DNA of 64,000 nucleotides, taken from NCBI GenBank assembly GCA_003290165.1, contig QNQO01005777.1:1-64000 (forward strand). The letters run 5' to 3'. This document shows, piece by piece, positions 12,151 to 23,799 of this stretch. The notes beneath the pieces are model-generated. The model was not told the DNA's origin, ran no database searches, and saw nothing but the letters and a program-made list of their open reading frames with translations. How positions within the stretch are numbered: the stretch's first letter is position 1; every line of letters starts with the position of its first letter. Made by a program: the position numbers and the translations under genes. The stretch comes from Berberis thunbergii (Eukaryota > Streptophyta > Magnoliopsida > Ranunculales > Berberidaceae).

Positions 12151-12725
12151 TGTTTTATTGAGATTCCATAAATGGATTTAGGATGGCATTTCTTGCAATT
12201 TGCAAGGATATGAATAGAGAGGGAGAAGGGATGATTGGTGGTTTGAACAAAATGGGGTATTGAGGTGGGAGGAGGATGATGATCGGGTTCAATGGTCATG
12301 TTTATGGTGGTTTGATGAGGCAAAAATGAAGATGGTGGTGTTGAATGGTGAATGATGGAGGATAGGGTGAAGCACTCACTCGCTTGCATTTTACGTGTAA
12401 CAACATAACAGTGGAGAGTGTTGTTTTCACCCGTGAAAATCACATGATTTTAAAGTACATAACTTTGAGCCATCAATTGTTTTATGACTAAGAATTGGTG
12501 CAGACTCAAGACAAATATGGGCCTAGGCAACCTTATTAATTTTTCTTTAATCGGCACCCGTTCTCAGTCATGAACAATCTTATTACTCAAAATAATTATC
12601 TCAATTGAATTACAGTTAAGTTTGTGTGAGCAAGAAAAAATGTATTAATCTGGTTTTTCATTTATTTAAAAATATGTAGAAACTCGTATTCAAAGTCATC
12701 ATGTAAGAATTAAAATACGACTTAA
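12151..12725. other. Spacer between MULE and Tat remnant; nothing recognised
   Basis: This is AT-rich DNA containing a purine-rich GGAGG/GATGATG stretch near 12220-12350. I see no gene, repeat terminus or RNA gene. The left truncation point of the Tat element that follows appears to be close to 12725, where composition changes to GC-richer coding-like sequence. Confidence 0.4.
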
Positions 12726-12730
12726 ATAAA

Positions 12731-13926
12731 TTAGTGGACCTCAGGCGGGTCTTCACGGGAACCTTCTACCAGAACAGTCCCACGCGAATCGGCACTGGCA
12801 AAAGCCGCCATCGCAACCCTCATCAACCGCTCACTCAAAGCTTCCGTCTGAGCAGCACAGAGATTCGACATGTCGTCAACCCCTGCAAATCGCAGGAAGT
12901 CTTTTTCCCAGCTAGATACATCAACCTCCGCCTTGACGAGCCAATCAGACTCGCGTTCTTCACTCACTGGACTGGTCGTGTTGAAGACAACCCACTTCTG
13001 ATGTGAGACCTCTTTGAACTCACAAAGGAGGCAAGCGTCTCAGACGGCTTCTTTACGTCAGACAACACAAAAGCTTTAGCCCTAGCAGCCTTCCTCTTCC
13101 TAGAAGGGGCCCCATCTTCAAACTTAACTCGCGATGTTCGGTAAAGAGTGGGGGCCACATGCTAGTTGTTCCACAATCCACTCTGAATGAAGTTGGGAAC
13201 GCATATAACATCCACCAAATTCCTTATTGACAAACCACGGAACGTCTCCATAGTGTTATGCTCCTCTAGGGTAAGAGGAGTAGTGGAAAACCGTCCTACA
13301 AAGAAACACGAGCAACGATTAGCATGAAATCAAGCGCAACAAAACCAGAAGAAAAAGTCATACTTACTAAGTGGTTTGAACTCCCGCTCGAACGGACGAC
13401 CCCTGACCTGGAAGTACTTTGAATCTGCGGGGGCCAAGAAGCAATACTTCTGCCAAAACTTGAAGTCATCTGGCAGATTCACGAAGCAAGTCGGAGACAT
13501 CATCTTACAAACGATGTTACTCTTCAACCGATGAGAAGTCAACAACTGGATCACTCGTGGAATTACGCGGACGCCAACCTTCTTTGCACTAATCAAAATG
13601 AGAAGGGTGATCTTGTATCCATTAGGCCCCAGCTGAGTCGGAGGAATCCCAAGAAAGTCCAAGAATTCCCAAATCACATTTAGAATGGGAAAGCGTATAC
13701 CGGTTTGAAGCAACCCTCGGTGCAAGCAGATGAACCCCGCCGGTGGCGACATTGGCATTTGGTTGCCCCTCATAATAGACAATGGCAGGTCCTCAGGGAC
13801 CCCAAACTTCATACGGATCTCAGCAAGGTCGGGTTCAGAAAGCAGCCTGTCTTCAAAAAACTCAAGGCCCTTGGCCAAGGTTGCATCATCAGGAAGGTTT
13901 TGTTGAGCCATGAAGAAAACAAACAA
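12731..13926 (-). pseudogene. Antisense ORF of Tat-lineage element A (plant transposon protein-like)
   Basis: Two minus-strand frames together read as the extra protein that Tat-lineage gypsy elements encode antisense, between pol and the 3' LTR. The upstream part (198 codons; a MAQQNLPDD start is possible at 13911) contains the block GIRFPILNVIWEFLDFLGIP followed by QLGPNGYK, then a KFWQKYCFLAPADSKYF block. Similar blocks occur in the antisense ORFs of the two other Tat elements in this window. The downstream part (12731-12967) is charged and supports the protein's C-terminal region. The frames do not join cleanly, so the gene is broken. Its role is unknown in the family; I recognise it only by position, orientation and similarity among copies. 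Confidence 0.65.
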
Positions 13927-14176
13927 TCTTTTTAGTCAGAAGATGAACAAAACATTTTCTTCAAAAGCAAATAAAATATAAAGATCAGACTCCGCACAAC
14001 AGATGACCGAAACATGGATTAGTTTCCTTCCTCTTTTCCACTGAACCGACGCACGTTCATTAAATGCGGCGCACGGCTCAAGCAACGATTCAAACTCAAT
14101 CATCATGAGTGGCGTATCTTTTCAAGAGATGACTTAGTGAATCGATGTGATGACCCACTAACTCGGAGGGATTAGC

Positions 14177-14855
14177 TAATGATATACCAAAACGGTCACA
14201 TCCATGAGCCATACACGTGTCATGATGATATCGAGGAATTACAGGTCCAACATCAGCCCAACACTGATCCGACCCAAGCATTTCTAGGCCCGCCCAATGC
14301 ACTCCGCTAAATGGATGCGAACTCTGACAACTCGCTAAGCCCATATGTCTCACAGCTATCCTCAATACCCGTAAGCCCTACTAAGGCAAGTATCTCGAAG
14401 ATCAGTTTCGGACAGACAACTATAGTAGCTCTCCGCTTCAAACTAGGAAACAAACACTAGAGTACATATCACGCAGGGAAACTTCCTCTCACGGATTACC
14501 CTCTAATAGGGAACTATCTCCCACGTATCTAAGAGCACAGGGCTAACATGAAACTTCCCTTCTACATCACGACTTCTAATTAGAAAATGATTTCTACGAA
14601 GATCTCCTTCCTAAACTACGCTATCGATGGCGTGGTCGAACCAAGACTCTTGCACTATAAATAAGACACAAGGTGGGTAAGATAAGGTACGCTACAAAAT
14701 TCCCTATTTACAACATTACACCTTTCTCAAATCCCTACCTGACTTTAGCATCAGAGTGTCATCGGCCACCACAACGGTGATCCGTGGCTTATGTGTGTTA
14801 CTTGTGCAGGTCAGCAGGACTAGGTCAAAACAGGGAACGAAAAATGACTGCATCG
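14177..14855 (+). mobile_element. 3' LTR of truncated Tat element A
   Basis: This 679-bp block matches the LTRs at 16565 and 25679 along its whole length: TGATGATAYACC-like start, CACTATAAATAAGACA TATA region at about 14655, ACTTGTGCAGGT near the end, and TGCATCR terminus. Because an antisense ORF lies immediately upstream, this is the 3' LTR of an element whose left part, including gag and pol, is missing beyond about 12725. Unrelated AT-rich DNA follows. No duplication can be tested because the left end is lost. Confidence 0.85.
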
Positions 14856-16245
14856 ACCACAATTTTTGAATACAAAACAACTTATAAAACACAATTATAA
14901 ATAGTTATAGTTGCCTAAGAGGCAGATTTTTAGAAGTTGAAAAACAACTACATGTCTCATAGACTAGGAAATGGAAAGTTTTGCTCTCCTATGGAGGAAA
15001 CGAAAACAAGCAACTTGGGGTGTGTTGGTGCTTGCTTAATTGCATTATTGTTTCTCAATTCTAAATTAATTATGCTTCAAGTAGTTGCAATAATTGTTAT
15101 GTTCCTAAAAGTTGCTTGAGGTAATTGGGCTCGTCAAAGTGTTTTTTTTTTTTTCATTTTTGGAAAACTAGCTAATCTTGTATTTCATTTCATTTCATTG
15201 TAATACTGAAATTTAATAGACAAACGAAATTTTGAAGAAATAACTGTAAGTTGGAGAACATGAGAAAGACCACTTGACAAACGAGCAATGGAAAGAAGGA
15301 AAAAAAAAACATGATAAGAAAGTAACAATATTGTCGATCACTTTGTTGAACAACTTGAATGGGAGCAATTGATTTGTTACCATGTCACTTTCTCTATGCA
15401 TTTGTAAGCGTTGGATGAAATCAAATGTAGGGCTCAACCATTGAATTCGAAAGTGAGTCATGATTTTACAAGGATAAGTTTTGTACTTCTTGCCAGCCTA
15501 ATTAAAAAAAAATACATTTGTACACCTACACAGTAAGCTAGATTTTGGGTGTGGCTGTGCAAATTTGCACACCTCAGTAAGTCCAAAAAACTTCTAATTT
15601 TTTTTATTGTTTTAATGGGGCGTCAAATTTGACACCGCTTTAATAAAGTGTGCATAGCAACGACAACATATGAGATGATGCAGGAAAATCTAACCCACCA
15701 ATAGAAAATAATAAATAAGATGAGAGAAAAAAAGGTTGGCAACTGTTACTTTTTTACCGCTATCAATTTTTTTAAAAATGTATTTATATCCCTGCTTACT
15801 GTGGATGCTCTTAAAGGCCAAATTTTTTAGAAGTGGGTCAAAAAGAGGAAAATGTGGGGTGCACATAGTATTTTTGTTTCCTAACCTAGTATGGAAATCA
15901 CGCATAAGCTTCCTCTTTGTAGTCGCAATCTGAGCGAAGGAATCTCTACACTCCTTGTTAACATCATCTCTAACCTTTGCTGCTAATGATCTATTTTTGC
16001 TTATAACCTCTACACAAGTTCTGTAAGTTGATTAGGTTTGAAACTAGTTTCATGAGTCACCAAAATCAATCAATTCTAATTGTTTTGTGAAAGTTAGTAG
16101 TTTTTTTCGAGAAATTTAGACCTTGACTAGATGAAGAGGCAAAATCAAACACACCCATAATACTAACCTCAAAACTTAGGTTTGAGGTTTCTTTGCCTTT
16201 CAAAGCAACGGTACTCAAGAATAAGGTACGTAAACAATCACGAAA
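14856..16245. other. AT-rich intergenic DNA upstream of the F-box gene; nothing recognised
   Basis: There is no recognisable coding sequence or transposon terminus. Short A/T homopolymers are common. The right end merges into the 5' part of the split F-box gene. Any start exon or promoter for that gene would lie here, but I could not place it. Confidence 0.35.
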
Positions 16246-16564
16246 TTGGTGTTGTACAAGAAGATATGCAAAAAGCAGAATAAGGGTGTGGAGGATGGAA
16301 AAATCTCTTGTGTTGATTGGGCAGGACTTCCAGAGGGTCTTCTTGAGGATATCTCCAAATGGTTATCTAGTGAGTCATATTACCTTTGGTTGTATTAGCA
16401 AGTCATGGGAATGCATGGTGATAAAATAATTTCCTAAATCTCGGACTTGTGGTCTTCTGTGGCTTATGTGTGTCCATTATGATAGCAATATGATTAGTTG
16501 CTATAGTATGATGATGAGTGAGTACGGATAATGGAGCTGTCTGAGGTATTTGGGAGATACTATT

Positions 16565-17242
16565 TGATGATACACCAAAACGGTCACATCCCTAAGCCAT
16601 ACATGTGCCATGATGATCTCAAAGACACACGGGTCCCAACGTCATCCCTACATTAATCATGCCCAAGTGGTTCTAAACCTGCCCCATACAGTCTACTAGA
16701 CGGACCCGAACTCTTACAACTTGCTAATCCCACACGTCTCACAGCTGACCCCAATAACCGTAAGTATTCTTAAGGCAAGTATCTCGATGATCAACTTTTG
16801 ACAGGCAATTACAATAGTTCTCTGCTTTCGACTAGGAAGCAAATACTAGAGTACATATCACGCAGGGAAACTTCCTCTTACGGATTACCCTCTGATAGGG
16901 AACTATCTCCCACGTATCTAGAAGCACAGGGCTGACAGGGAACTCCCTTCTACAACACGATTCCTAGTTAGAGAAGGATATCCACGAAGATCTCCTTCCT
17001 AAACTGCGCCCTTAATGGCTTGGTCGAACCAGGACTCCTGCACTATAAATAAGACATGAGGTTGGTAAGCTAAGATACGCTACAAATTTCTTGTTTATAG
17101 CATTATACCTTTCTCAGATCCCTGTTTGATTTTAGCATTGGAGTGTCGTCGGCCACCACAACAGTGGTCTATGGCTCACGTGTGTTACTTGTGCAGGTTA
17201 GCAAGACTAGGTCAAAGCATGGAGTGAAAAAAGACTGCATCA
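16565..17242 (+). mobile_element. 5' LTR of Tat element B
   Basis: The 678-bp repeat starts TGATGATACACC and ends GACTGCATCA. A TATAAATA box lies at about 17044, consistent with a promoter for the element. It aligns over its length with the LTRs at 14177 and 25679, with scattered substitutions. Confidence 0.9.
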
Positions 17243-17393
17243 GTTTGGTGTCGTCCATGGGGACGACAAAGTTCTTAACCTTTCACTGACATCATCTCCC
17301 TTCGAAATACATAGAGATGGTGACGACTAGATCACGCAATGATGGAGACCAAGGGGAAAATCGAGTGTTCAGTCTGGCATTGCCTATCCACCT

Positions 17394-17858
17394 TTGACGG
17401 AGCAAACAATGCGCAGGCGTCAAACCAACGTTTCTGGAACAGCGACAGCATTGACTGACCTTGAATCAGATCTAAGATTCCAATTTACACGTCAAGTTTT
17501 GTCAACAATAAAGACACTCAAATCGAGGAAACAAAAGCCTAATGAAACACTGAAGGCATGCCCGATCCGTTTCAGCAGCGAGTTAATCGCCGTCAACGTA
17601 CACGACGATGCAACGGTCATCTCAACCTTCATCAATGGTCTAGGGAAAGGAAAGCTCTACAACTTCCTGACTCTGGACCCACCGGCCAAGATGACAAACC
17701 TGGAAAGGGAAACACAGAGCTACATCACCCTAGAAGAGGAACGAACAGCTAAGAGCAAAATCAGACCCAGTGAGGAATCGGCCGATGGGATATGCGTACT
17801 TCATGGAGCCCACTCCGAGTCTGAACTGTCAAACAAATCCGGAAAAAATGCTCTCTGA
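17394..17858 (+). pseudogene. gag of Tat element B
   Basis: An open frame of 154 codons encodes a retrotransposon capsid (gag) segment with the typical amphipathic sequence ending in a TLDPPAKMTNLERETQSYI block and a charged tail. It lies just downstream of the primer-binding region. A longer gag with nucleic-acid-binding part would be expected; the frame ends early, so this is a partial or broken gag. Its normal role is particle assembly around element RNA. Confidence 0.7.
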
Positions 17859-17859
17859 G

Positions 17860-18552
17860 GTATGATGATCCAAACGATGAACAACTGGTGCCATATGCTC
17901 AGAAGCATGAACTCCGCGCTACTAGCATTTACGGAGAAAAACCTCCAGGGCATGTGGTGACCATCTCCCTGGCAAGCTGAGAAGTAAAGAGGTATTTGGT
18001 TGATACTGGGAGCTTACTGAACGTCTTGTTTTTCCGCACTCTCCAAAGCATGCAATTGAAGAAGGGGATGTTAACCCCTGGTAACCGTCCTGATCGACTT
18101 CAATGGTGAAAAGCGATTTCCTGTGGGAAATACACAACAGACAATAACAGCGAGAAAAAAGCCAACTAGAAAAACCATGTTTCAAGAGTTCGTAGTGATC
18201 GATGCTTCAGCACATAACGCAGTTCTAGGAGGCTCTGGATACATCATATGGGAGCGGTCTCCACTCTACACCAGTGCATCAAGTATCTAACAAACTGAGT
18301 AGTCGACACTCTAAATGGCGATCGGACAATTGCCAGGGAATGTCAATACATGACAGGACTGCCAACTAATGGTTTTCACTCGGCGGCTAACCTCGCGACT
18401 AAGATGACTCTTTGTTCCACCCGAGACATAGGAAGAGAACAACCGATCCTAGACGACGAGGCACCACTTACCCCTCGAGGTAGGCCCAATGTAGGTCAAT
18501 CGGAGGAAGAAACCATTATGGTCTACCACGACAGCCTTTTCGACAGCAAGGT
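17860..18552 (+). pseudogene. Protease region of Tat element B pol
   Basis: The clearest mark is an aspartic-protease active-site block, LVDTGSLLNVLF, near 17997-18032. Surrounding reading is interrupted by stops and frame changes, so no continuous protein can be drawn. The segment ends at the solo miniature LTR. Confidence 0.6.
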
Positions 18553-18792
18553 TGTAACGACTCGATCTGCACAATAAGATATTGTCCACTCTGGGCCCAA
18601 CCGGCTCGCACGACATTAAAACACGTCTTACTATAGGGATCCAACCTCGCACATAAGTAGCACATCCCCCTTCTGCACCCAGGCGATGTGGGACTATCTC
18701 CCTTTTGTAGCTTGACAACCATCTTGGGCCAGGGCCAATTGGGCCTCAACCCTCACCGTCCCCCTTAAGTCCGCCCACACAAGGGTCTCACA
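18553..18792 (+). mobile_element. Solo LTR of a TRIM-like family inside Tat pol
   Basis: A 240-bp block starts TGTAACGACTCGATC and ends GGGTCTCACA, flanked by perfect AAGGT duplications (18548-18552 and 18793-18797). Its sequence (ATATTGTCC, CTGGGC, GGGATCCAA, GCGATGTGGGACTAT) matches the LTRs of the TRIM at 50.1 and 57.9 kb, in the same orientation. A single LTR with an intact duplication is the product expected when the two LTRs of an insertion recombine. Removing it rejoins the surrounding pol reading. Confidence 0.85.
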
Positions 18793-21700
18793 AAGGTTGC
18801 CCATTTTGGTTTCCGCTTGAGCAAAGAGTTGGTAAAGCAATTCACGGAGCAGCTACAACGTAAGCAGAACATCTTCGCCTAGATCATGCGAGACATGGTG
18901 GGGATAGACCCGTCAATAATCACCCATCGCCTAGAGGTGGACCCCATGAGAAAAATCGTTAGGCAGAAGAAGAGGCTCGTGGCTCCTGAGAGGAATGCGA
19001 TCATAAACGAGGAGGTACAACGTTTACTCAACGCATACATGATAAATGAAGCACGATACTCTGACTAGTTGGCAAATATCGTTCTTGTAAAAAAAAATGG
19101 GAAATGGAGAGTGTGTGGACTACACAGACTTGAACAAAGCCTGCCCGAAGGACAATTTCTCACTCCCCCGCATCGATCAGATCGTGGATGCCACATCCGG
19201 GCATAGCTTACTCAGCTTCATGGACACCTATTTGGGCTACAATCAAATATTAATGCACCCCACAGATCAAGAGAAAACCTCTTTCGTAATGGAAAAAGGG
19301 GGATATACTGTTACAGGGTAATGCCATTCAGCTTAAAGAACACATGCGCTACGTACCAACGACTGGTCAACCATATGTTCAAAGAACAGATCGACAGAAA
19401 CATGGAGGTCTATATAGACGATATGCTGGTTAAGAGCCTCCGTAACCTCAACCACATACACGACCTCTCCGAAGTGTTCAACCAACTCAGGAAATTCCAG
19501 ATGAAGCTCAACTCACAAAAATGCACATTCGGAGTCAAGTATGAAAATTCCTAGGATATATAGTGTACAAGAGGGGAATCGAAGCTGACCCAAAACAGGT
19601 TTAGGCCCTTATCGACATGAAAGCCTCGACCAACAGCAGAGACGTTCAGAACCTGACTGGGAGGGTAGCAACACTCAACAGATTTATATCAAAGTCGTCC
19701 CACAAATGCCTCCTTTTATTTAAGATACTAAAAGGGAGCAAAGGATTTTCTTGGAACGAAGAATGCGAACAAGCGTTTCATATTCTGAAAGCATACATGG
19801 GGAGTCTGGAGCTACTCTCAAAACCAGTGACAGGGGAAACACTCTACTTGTATTTCTCTATTTCCAAGCACGCCGCCAGCTCGGTCCTCGTACGAGACGA
19901 TCGAGGGACACAAGACCAGTGTATTACACTAGTAAGACTTTCGTCGAAGCGAAGGCACACTATTCGAACTTGGAGAAACTAGATCTAGCACTGGTCGTAT
20001 CCTCCAGAAAACTTAGGCCTTATTTTCAAGTCAATTCTATAATAATCCTGACCAAACATTCGCTCTGCTCGATATTGCATAAACCCGAGCTATCTGGCAG
20101 GATGGTAAAATGATCAGTGGAGCTCGGGTGGTTTGACATAAGCTACGCTCCAAGAACCGCCATCAAAGACCAGGTGTTGTCAGACTTCATTGCTGAGTTC
20201 ACCAGTGGAGAAGAACTTAAGACAGATCACCAGCCTTCTGATTCGAATGCACAGGCGTGGATCTTGCGCTGCGATGGGTCTTCAACTGGGAAGACAAGTG
20301 TAGCCAGAATCACACTCCACTCCCCCAATGGCTTCACCCTAGAAAAAGCAGTCAGATTCAGCTTCCCCACTTCAAACTACTAAACTGAGTATGAAGCCCT
20401 CATGTCCAGGCTAAAGTTAGCATTAGGGATCGGTATAGATTGCCTAATGGCATACAACGACTCAAAGTCAAAGGGTATTTCAACAACAAAGACCCCCGTA
20501 TGATAGCCTACCGTGATAAGGTAGTTGGCGTGATGGCCAGGTTCGAGAGGTGCGAATTCATACAATGCCATCGAGACGACAATAAAAGTGCTAACACGCT
20601 AGCCAAATAAGCCTCAGCCTCTGACAAAATCTCAAGTGGCCTCATTGAATACCAAGAGCAATCGACACTCGACGAATAAGAGCCTAGAGATATCTACACT
20701 GTAGATGCGCAACAAAATTGGATGACTCCGATAATCAAATACATTACAACCGGAGCCCTGCCAACCGAGAAAATAGAATCCAGAATACTAAAAAACATAG
20801 CAGCAAGGTACACTCTCCTAAATGCCAAATTATACAGGAGATTTGTGATAGGCCCCCTACTTCAATGTCTGTCACCTTCAGAGGCGAGTCAAGTCCTGGG
20901 AAAGTTTCGCAGCGGTATATGCGGGAATCATCCGGGTGGAAGAAACCTCGCCCACAAAGCTTTAACTTTGGGATACTATTGGTCGACCATGCAGCGAGAT
21001 GCCAAAGATAATGTCCGCAAGTGCGACAAATGTCAAAGGTTCGCGCCATGGACACATATGCTTGCCCAGCCACTGACTCCGATGACTAGTTCGTGGCCAT
21101 TTGCACAATGGGGAATGGACATCGTTGGACTGCTCCCAGCATCAGCTAGTAAAAAGTACCTTCTTATGGCCGTTGACAACTTCACCAAGTGGGTCGAGGT
21201 CAAACCTCTATCCAAAATAGGGCAGGTCCAAATTGAAAAATTCATATGGGGCACCATCATCTTTAGATTTAGCATCCCCAGAGTACTGGTAAGTGACAAC
21301 GAAACTTAGTTTGAAGGTATTAAGGTTGAAAGACTATGCAAAAGTTTGAATATTGATCACCACTTCTCCTCGCTAGAGCACCCTCAAGCCAACGGCCAAG
21401 AAGAGTTACCAACCGAACAATCCTCAAGGCTATCAGACAACCAAGAGAATTCCTACCGGAGAGACACCATTTGCCCTGACATATGGCTCAGAAGCTGTGG
21501 TCCCGGTAGAACTCGAAGTGCAAACCTTCCGAGCGGAAGACTTAAGACCAGAAGGCAATGACAAAGCCTTGCGCATTGGGCTAGACCTCCTCGAAGAAAA
21601 GTGGGAGCTAGCCTCTGCCAAGATAGCTACATGCCAAACAACGAATGGCGTAATACTACAACAATAAGGTCAAGCCACACAACTTCAAGGTGGGGGATTA
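18793..21700 (+). pseudogene. Reverse transcriptase, RNase H and integrase region of Tat element B
   Basis: The reverse transcriptase spans about 18890-19555. It shows a GIDPSIITHRLEVDP start block, a KACPKDNFSLPRID block and the catalytic YIDDMLVKS (about 19411-19437), with a frame change near 19318. The RNase H region covers roughly 19750-20700. The integrase (20722-21560) has an N-terminal zinc-binding CDKCQRFA block, a WGMDIVG catalytic Asp block, a VSDNET second Asp block broken by a stop, and an HPQANGQEE glutamate block in another frame. Domain order RT-RNaseH-INT fits Ty3/gypsy. At least five stops or frame changes show it is dead. Confidence 0.85.
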
Positions 21701-21879
21701 GGTACTCAGAAAGACCCAACAAAACACCAAGAAGCCGACGCAGGACAAAGTCAACAAGTCGGGTTTAAACGACCATGAAATGTAGAGCATCTCAAAAAAT
21801 ACTATCAATAAAATATTTGCTTTTACTAAAACTTTCACTGGTCCGTTATAACCCTCGACAAACCCGGCTATGTCCAGAC

Positions 21880-23420
21880 TTTAATATCTGCCCAAACGCC
21901 TAGTCTGCTGCGCACGGACCACGACGACCGAGGAAGTGGGAGTCTAGTCAGCGTTTGTTCGGCGATGACGATGATTCGCCAAGAAATCATTGTTCCCCAA
22001 TAGACAATGATCGCCAAACTTACCAAGCAAGCTTAGTTAGTTTTTGACTGATGACGATGGCTTCTGGTGCCCAACGCCTATTCCACTGTTTGTAGACCAT
22101 GGCGGCTGAGGAAGTGGGAGTCTAGTCAGTGCTTGTCTGCTAATGACGATGACTCGCCAAGGGATCATTGCTCTCCAATAGACAATGTTCGTCAAACTTA
22201 CTAGGCAAGCTTAGTCAGTTTAAGACTGATGATGATGGTTTTTGGTGCCCAATGCCTAGTACGCTGCGCGCAGACCACGACGGCCAAGGAAGTGGGAGTC
22301 TAGTCAGTGCTTGTCCGCTGATGGCGATGACTCGTCAAGGGATCATTGCTCTCCAATAGACAATGATCGTCGAACTTACCAGGCAAGCTTAGTCATGACA
22401 TGGCTTCTGATGTCCAATGCCTAGTCCACTGTGCGCGAACCTCGACGATTGAGGAAGTAGAAGTCTAGTCAGCGTTTGTCTGCTGATGATGATGACTCGC
22501 CAAGGGATCATTTCTTTCCAATAGACAATGATCGCCGAACTTACCAGGCAAGTTTAGTCAGTTCGTGACTTATGACGATGGCTTCTGGTGCCCAACGCCT
22601 AGTCTGCTACGTGCGGACTAGACAACCGAGGAAGTCGGAGTCTAGTCAGCGCTTGTCCGCTAATGATGACGACTCGCCAATGGATCATTGCTCTCCAATA
22701 GACAATAATCGCCAAACTTACCAGGCAAGCTTACTCAGTTTGTGACTAATGTAAGCGGACCATGATGACCGAGGAAGTGAGAGTCTAGTCAGCGCTTGTC
22801 CGCTGATGACAACGACTTACCAAGGGATCATTGCTCTCCAATAGACAATGATCGCCAAACTTACCAGGCAAGCTTAGTCAGTTCGCGACTGATGATGATG
22901 GATTTTGGTGCCCAACGCCTAGTCCAATATTGCATGCAGGCCACGAGGGCCGAGGAAGTGAGAGTCTAGTTAGCGCTCGTCCGCTGATGACGATGACGAT
23001 GACTCGTCAAGGGGTCATTGATCTCCAATAGACAATGATCGCCGAACTTACCAGACAAGCTTAGTCAGTTTGCGACTGATGACAATGGCTTCTGGTGCCC
23101 AACACCTAGTCCGCTGCACGCGGACCACGAAAGTCGAGGAAGTGGGAGTCTAGCCAACGTTTGTCCGCTGATGACGATGACTCGCCAATGGATCATTGTT
23201 CTCCAACAGCCAATGGTCGCCAATCTTGCCAGAAAAACTTAGTGGTTCGCAACTAATGACGATGGCTTCTGGCACCCAGCAATAGTTTAGACAGCGCTTG
23301 TCTGCTCATAACGATGAATCACCAAGAGATCATTGCTCTCCAACAAATGATGATCGCCGAACTCACCAAGAAAGCTTAGTCAGTTCTCGACTAACGACAA
23401 TGGCTTCTGTTGCCCAAATG
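21880..23420 (+). repeat. About 178-bp tandem repeat array within Tat element B
   Basis: A landmark close to GGAAGTGGGAGTCTAGTCAG recurs at about 21932, 22109, 22287, 22452, 22629, 22771, 22952 and 23137, with a truncated ninth copy near 23288. Full spacing is 177-185 bp; shorter steps (165 and 142 bp) reflect internal deletions. Each unit contains CAATAGACAATGATCGCC and TTCTGGTGCCCAACGCCTAGTC. The array lies between integrase and the antisense ORFs, where Tat and Ogre elements are known to carry variable tandem repeats that can seed satellite DNA. Confidence 0.9.
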
Positions 23421-23799
23421 GTCACACAAGGGAAAAAACAAAGCCAACATGCTCCTCGAAAGATAACAGTCTTTAGGGCACCTCAACACAGTTGACATGC
23501 ATAGGCAACAACAGCTCATCGACAGACGACAGCAGCCAAAGGCAGCCAATTACACTTTGATTGACAAAAACGGGCGCTCTACCCCGTAGTACAAATTCTA
23601 CAATCTACAAAGCATCTAAAAAAAACTCGACAGTACATGACAAACACAATACATTCAATAAAAAGGTAAAAAATGGTTTTTTTCGTCCTGGGAAAGACGT
23701 TACAACTTTTTTAAGGAGAAATGGCTTCCTCTGCAGCTAGTCCTATGGAGTTAGAACCCTCCTCTCTAGAAATTGGTCCAAAAGCAGCCCTTCTATAAT

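Noticed and set aside
21880..23420. CRISPR-like repeat array
   Set aside because: Units are about 178 bp without spacer structure and lie inside a plant retrotransposon.
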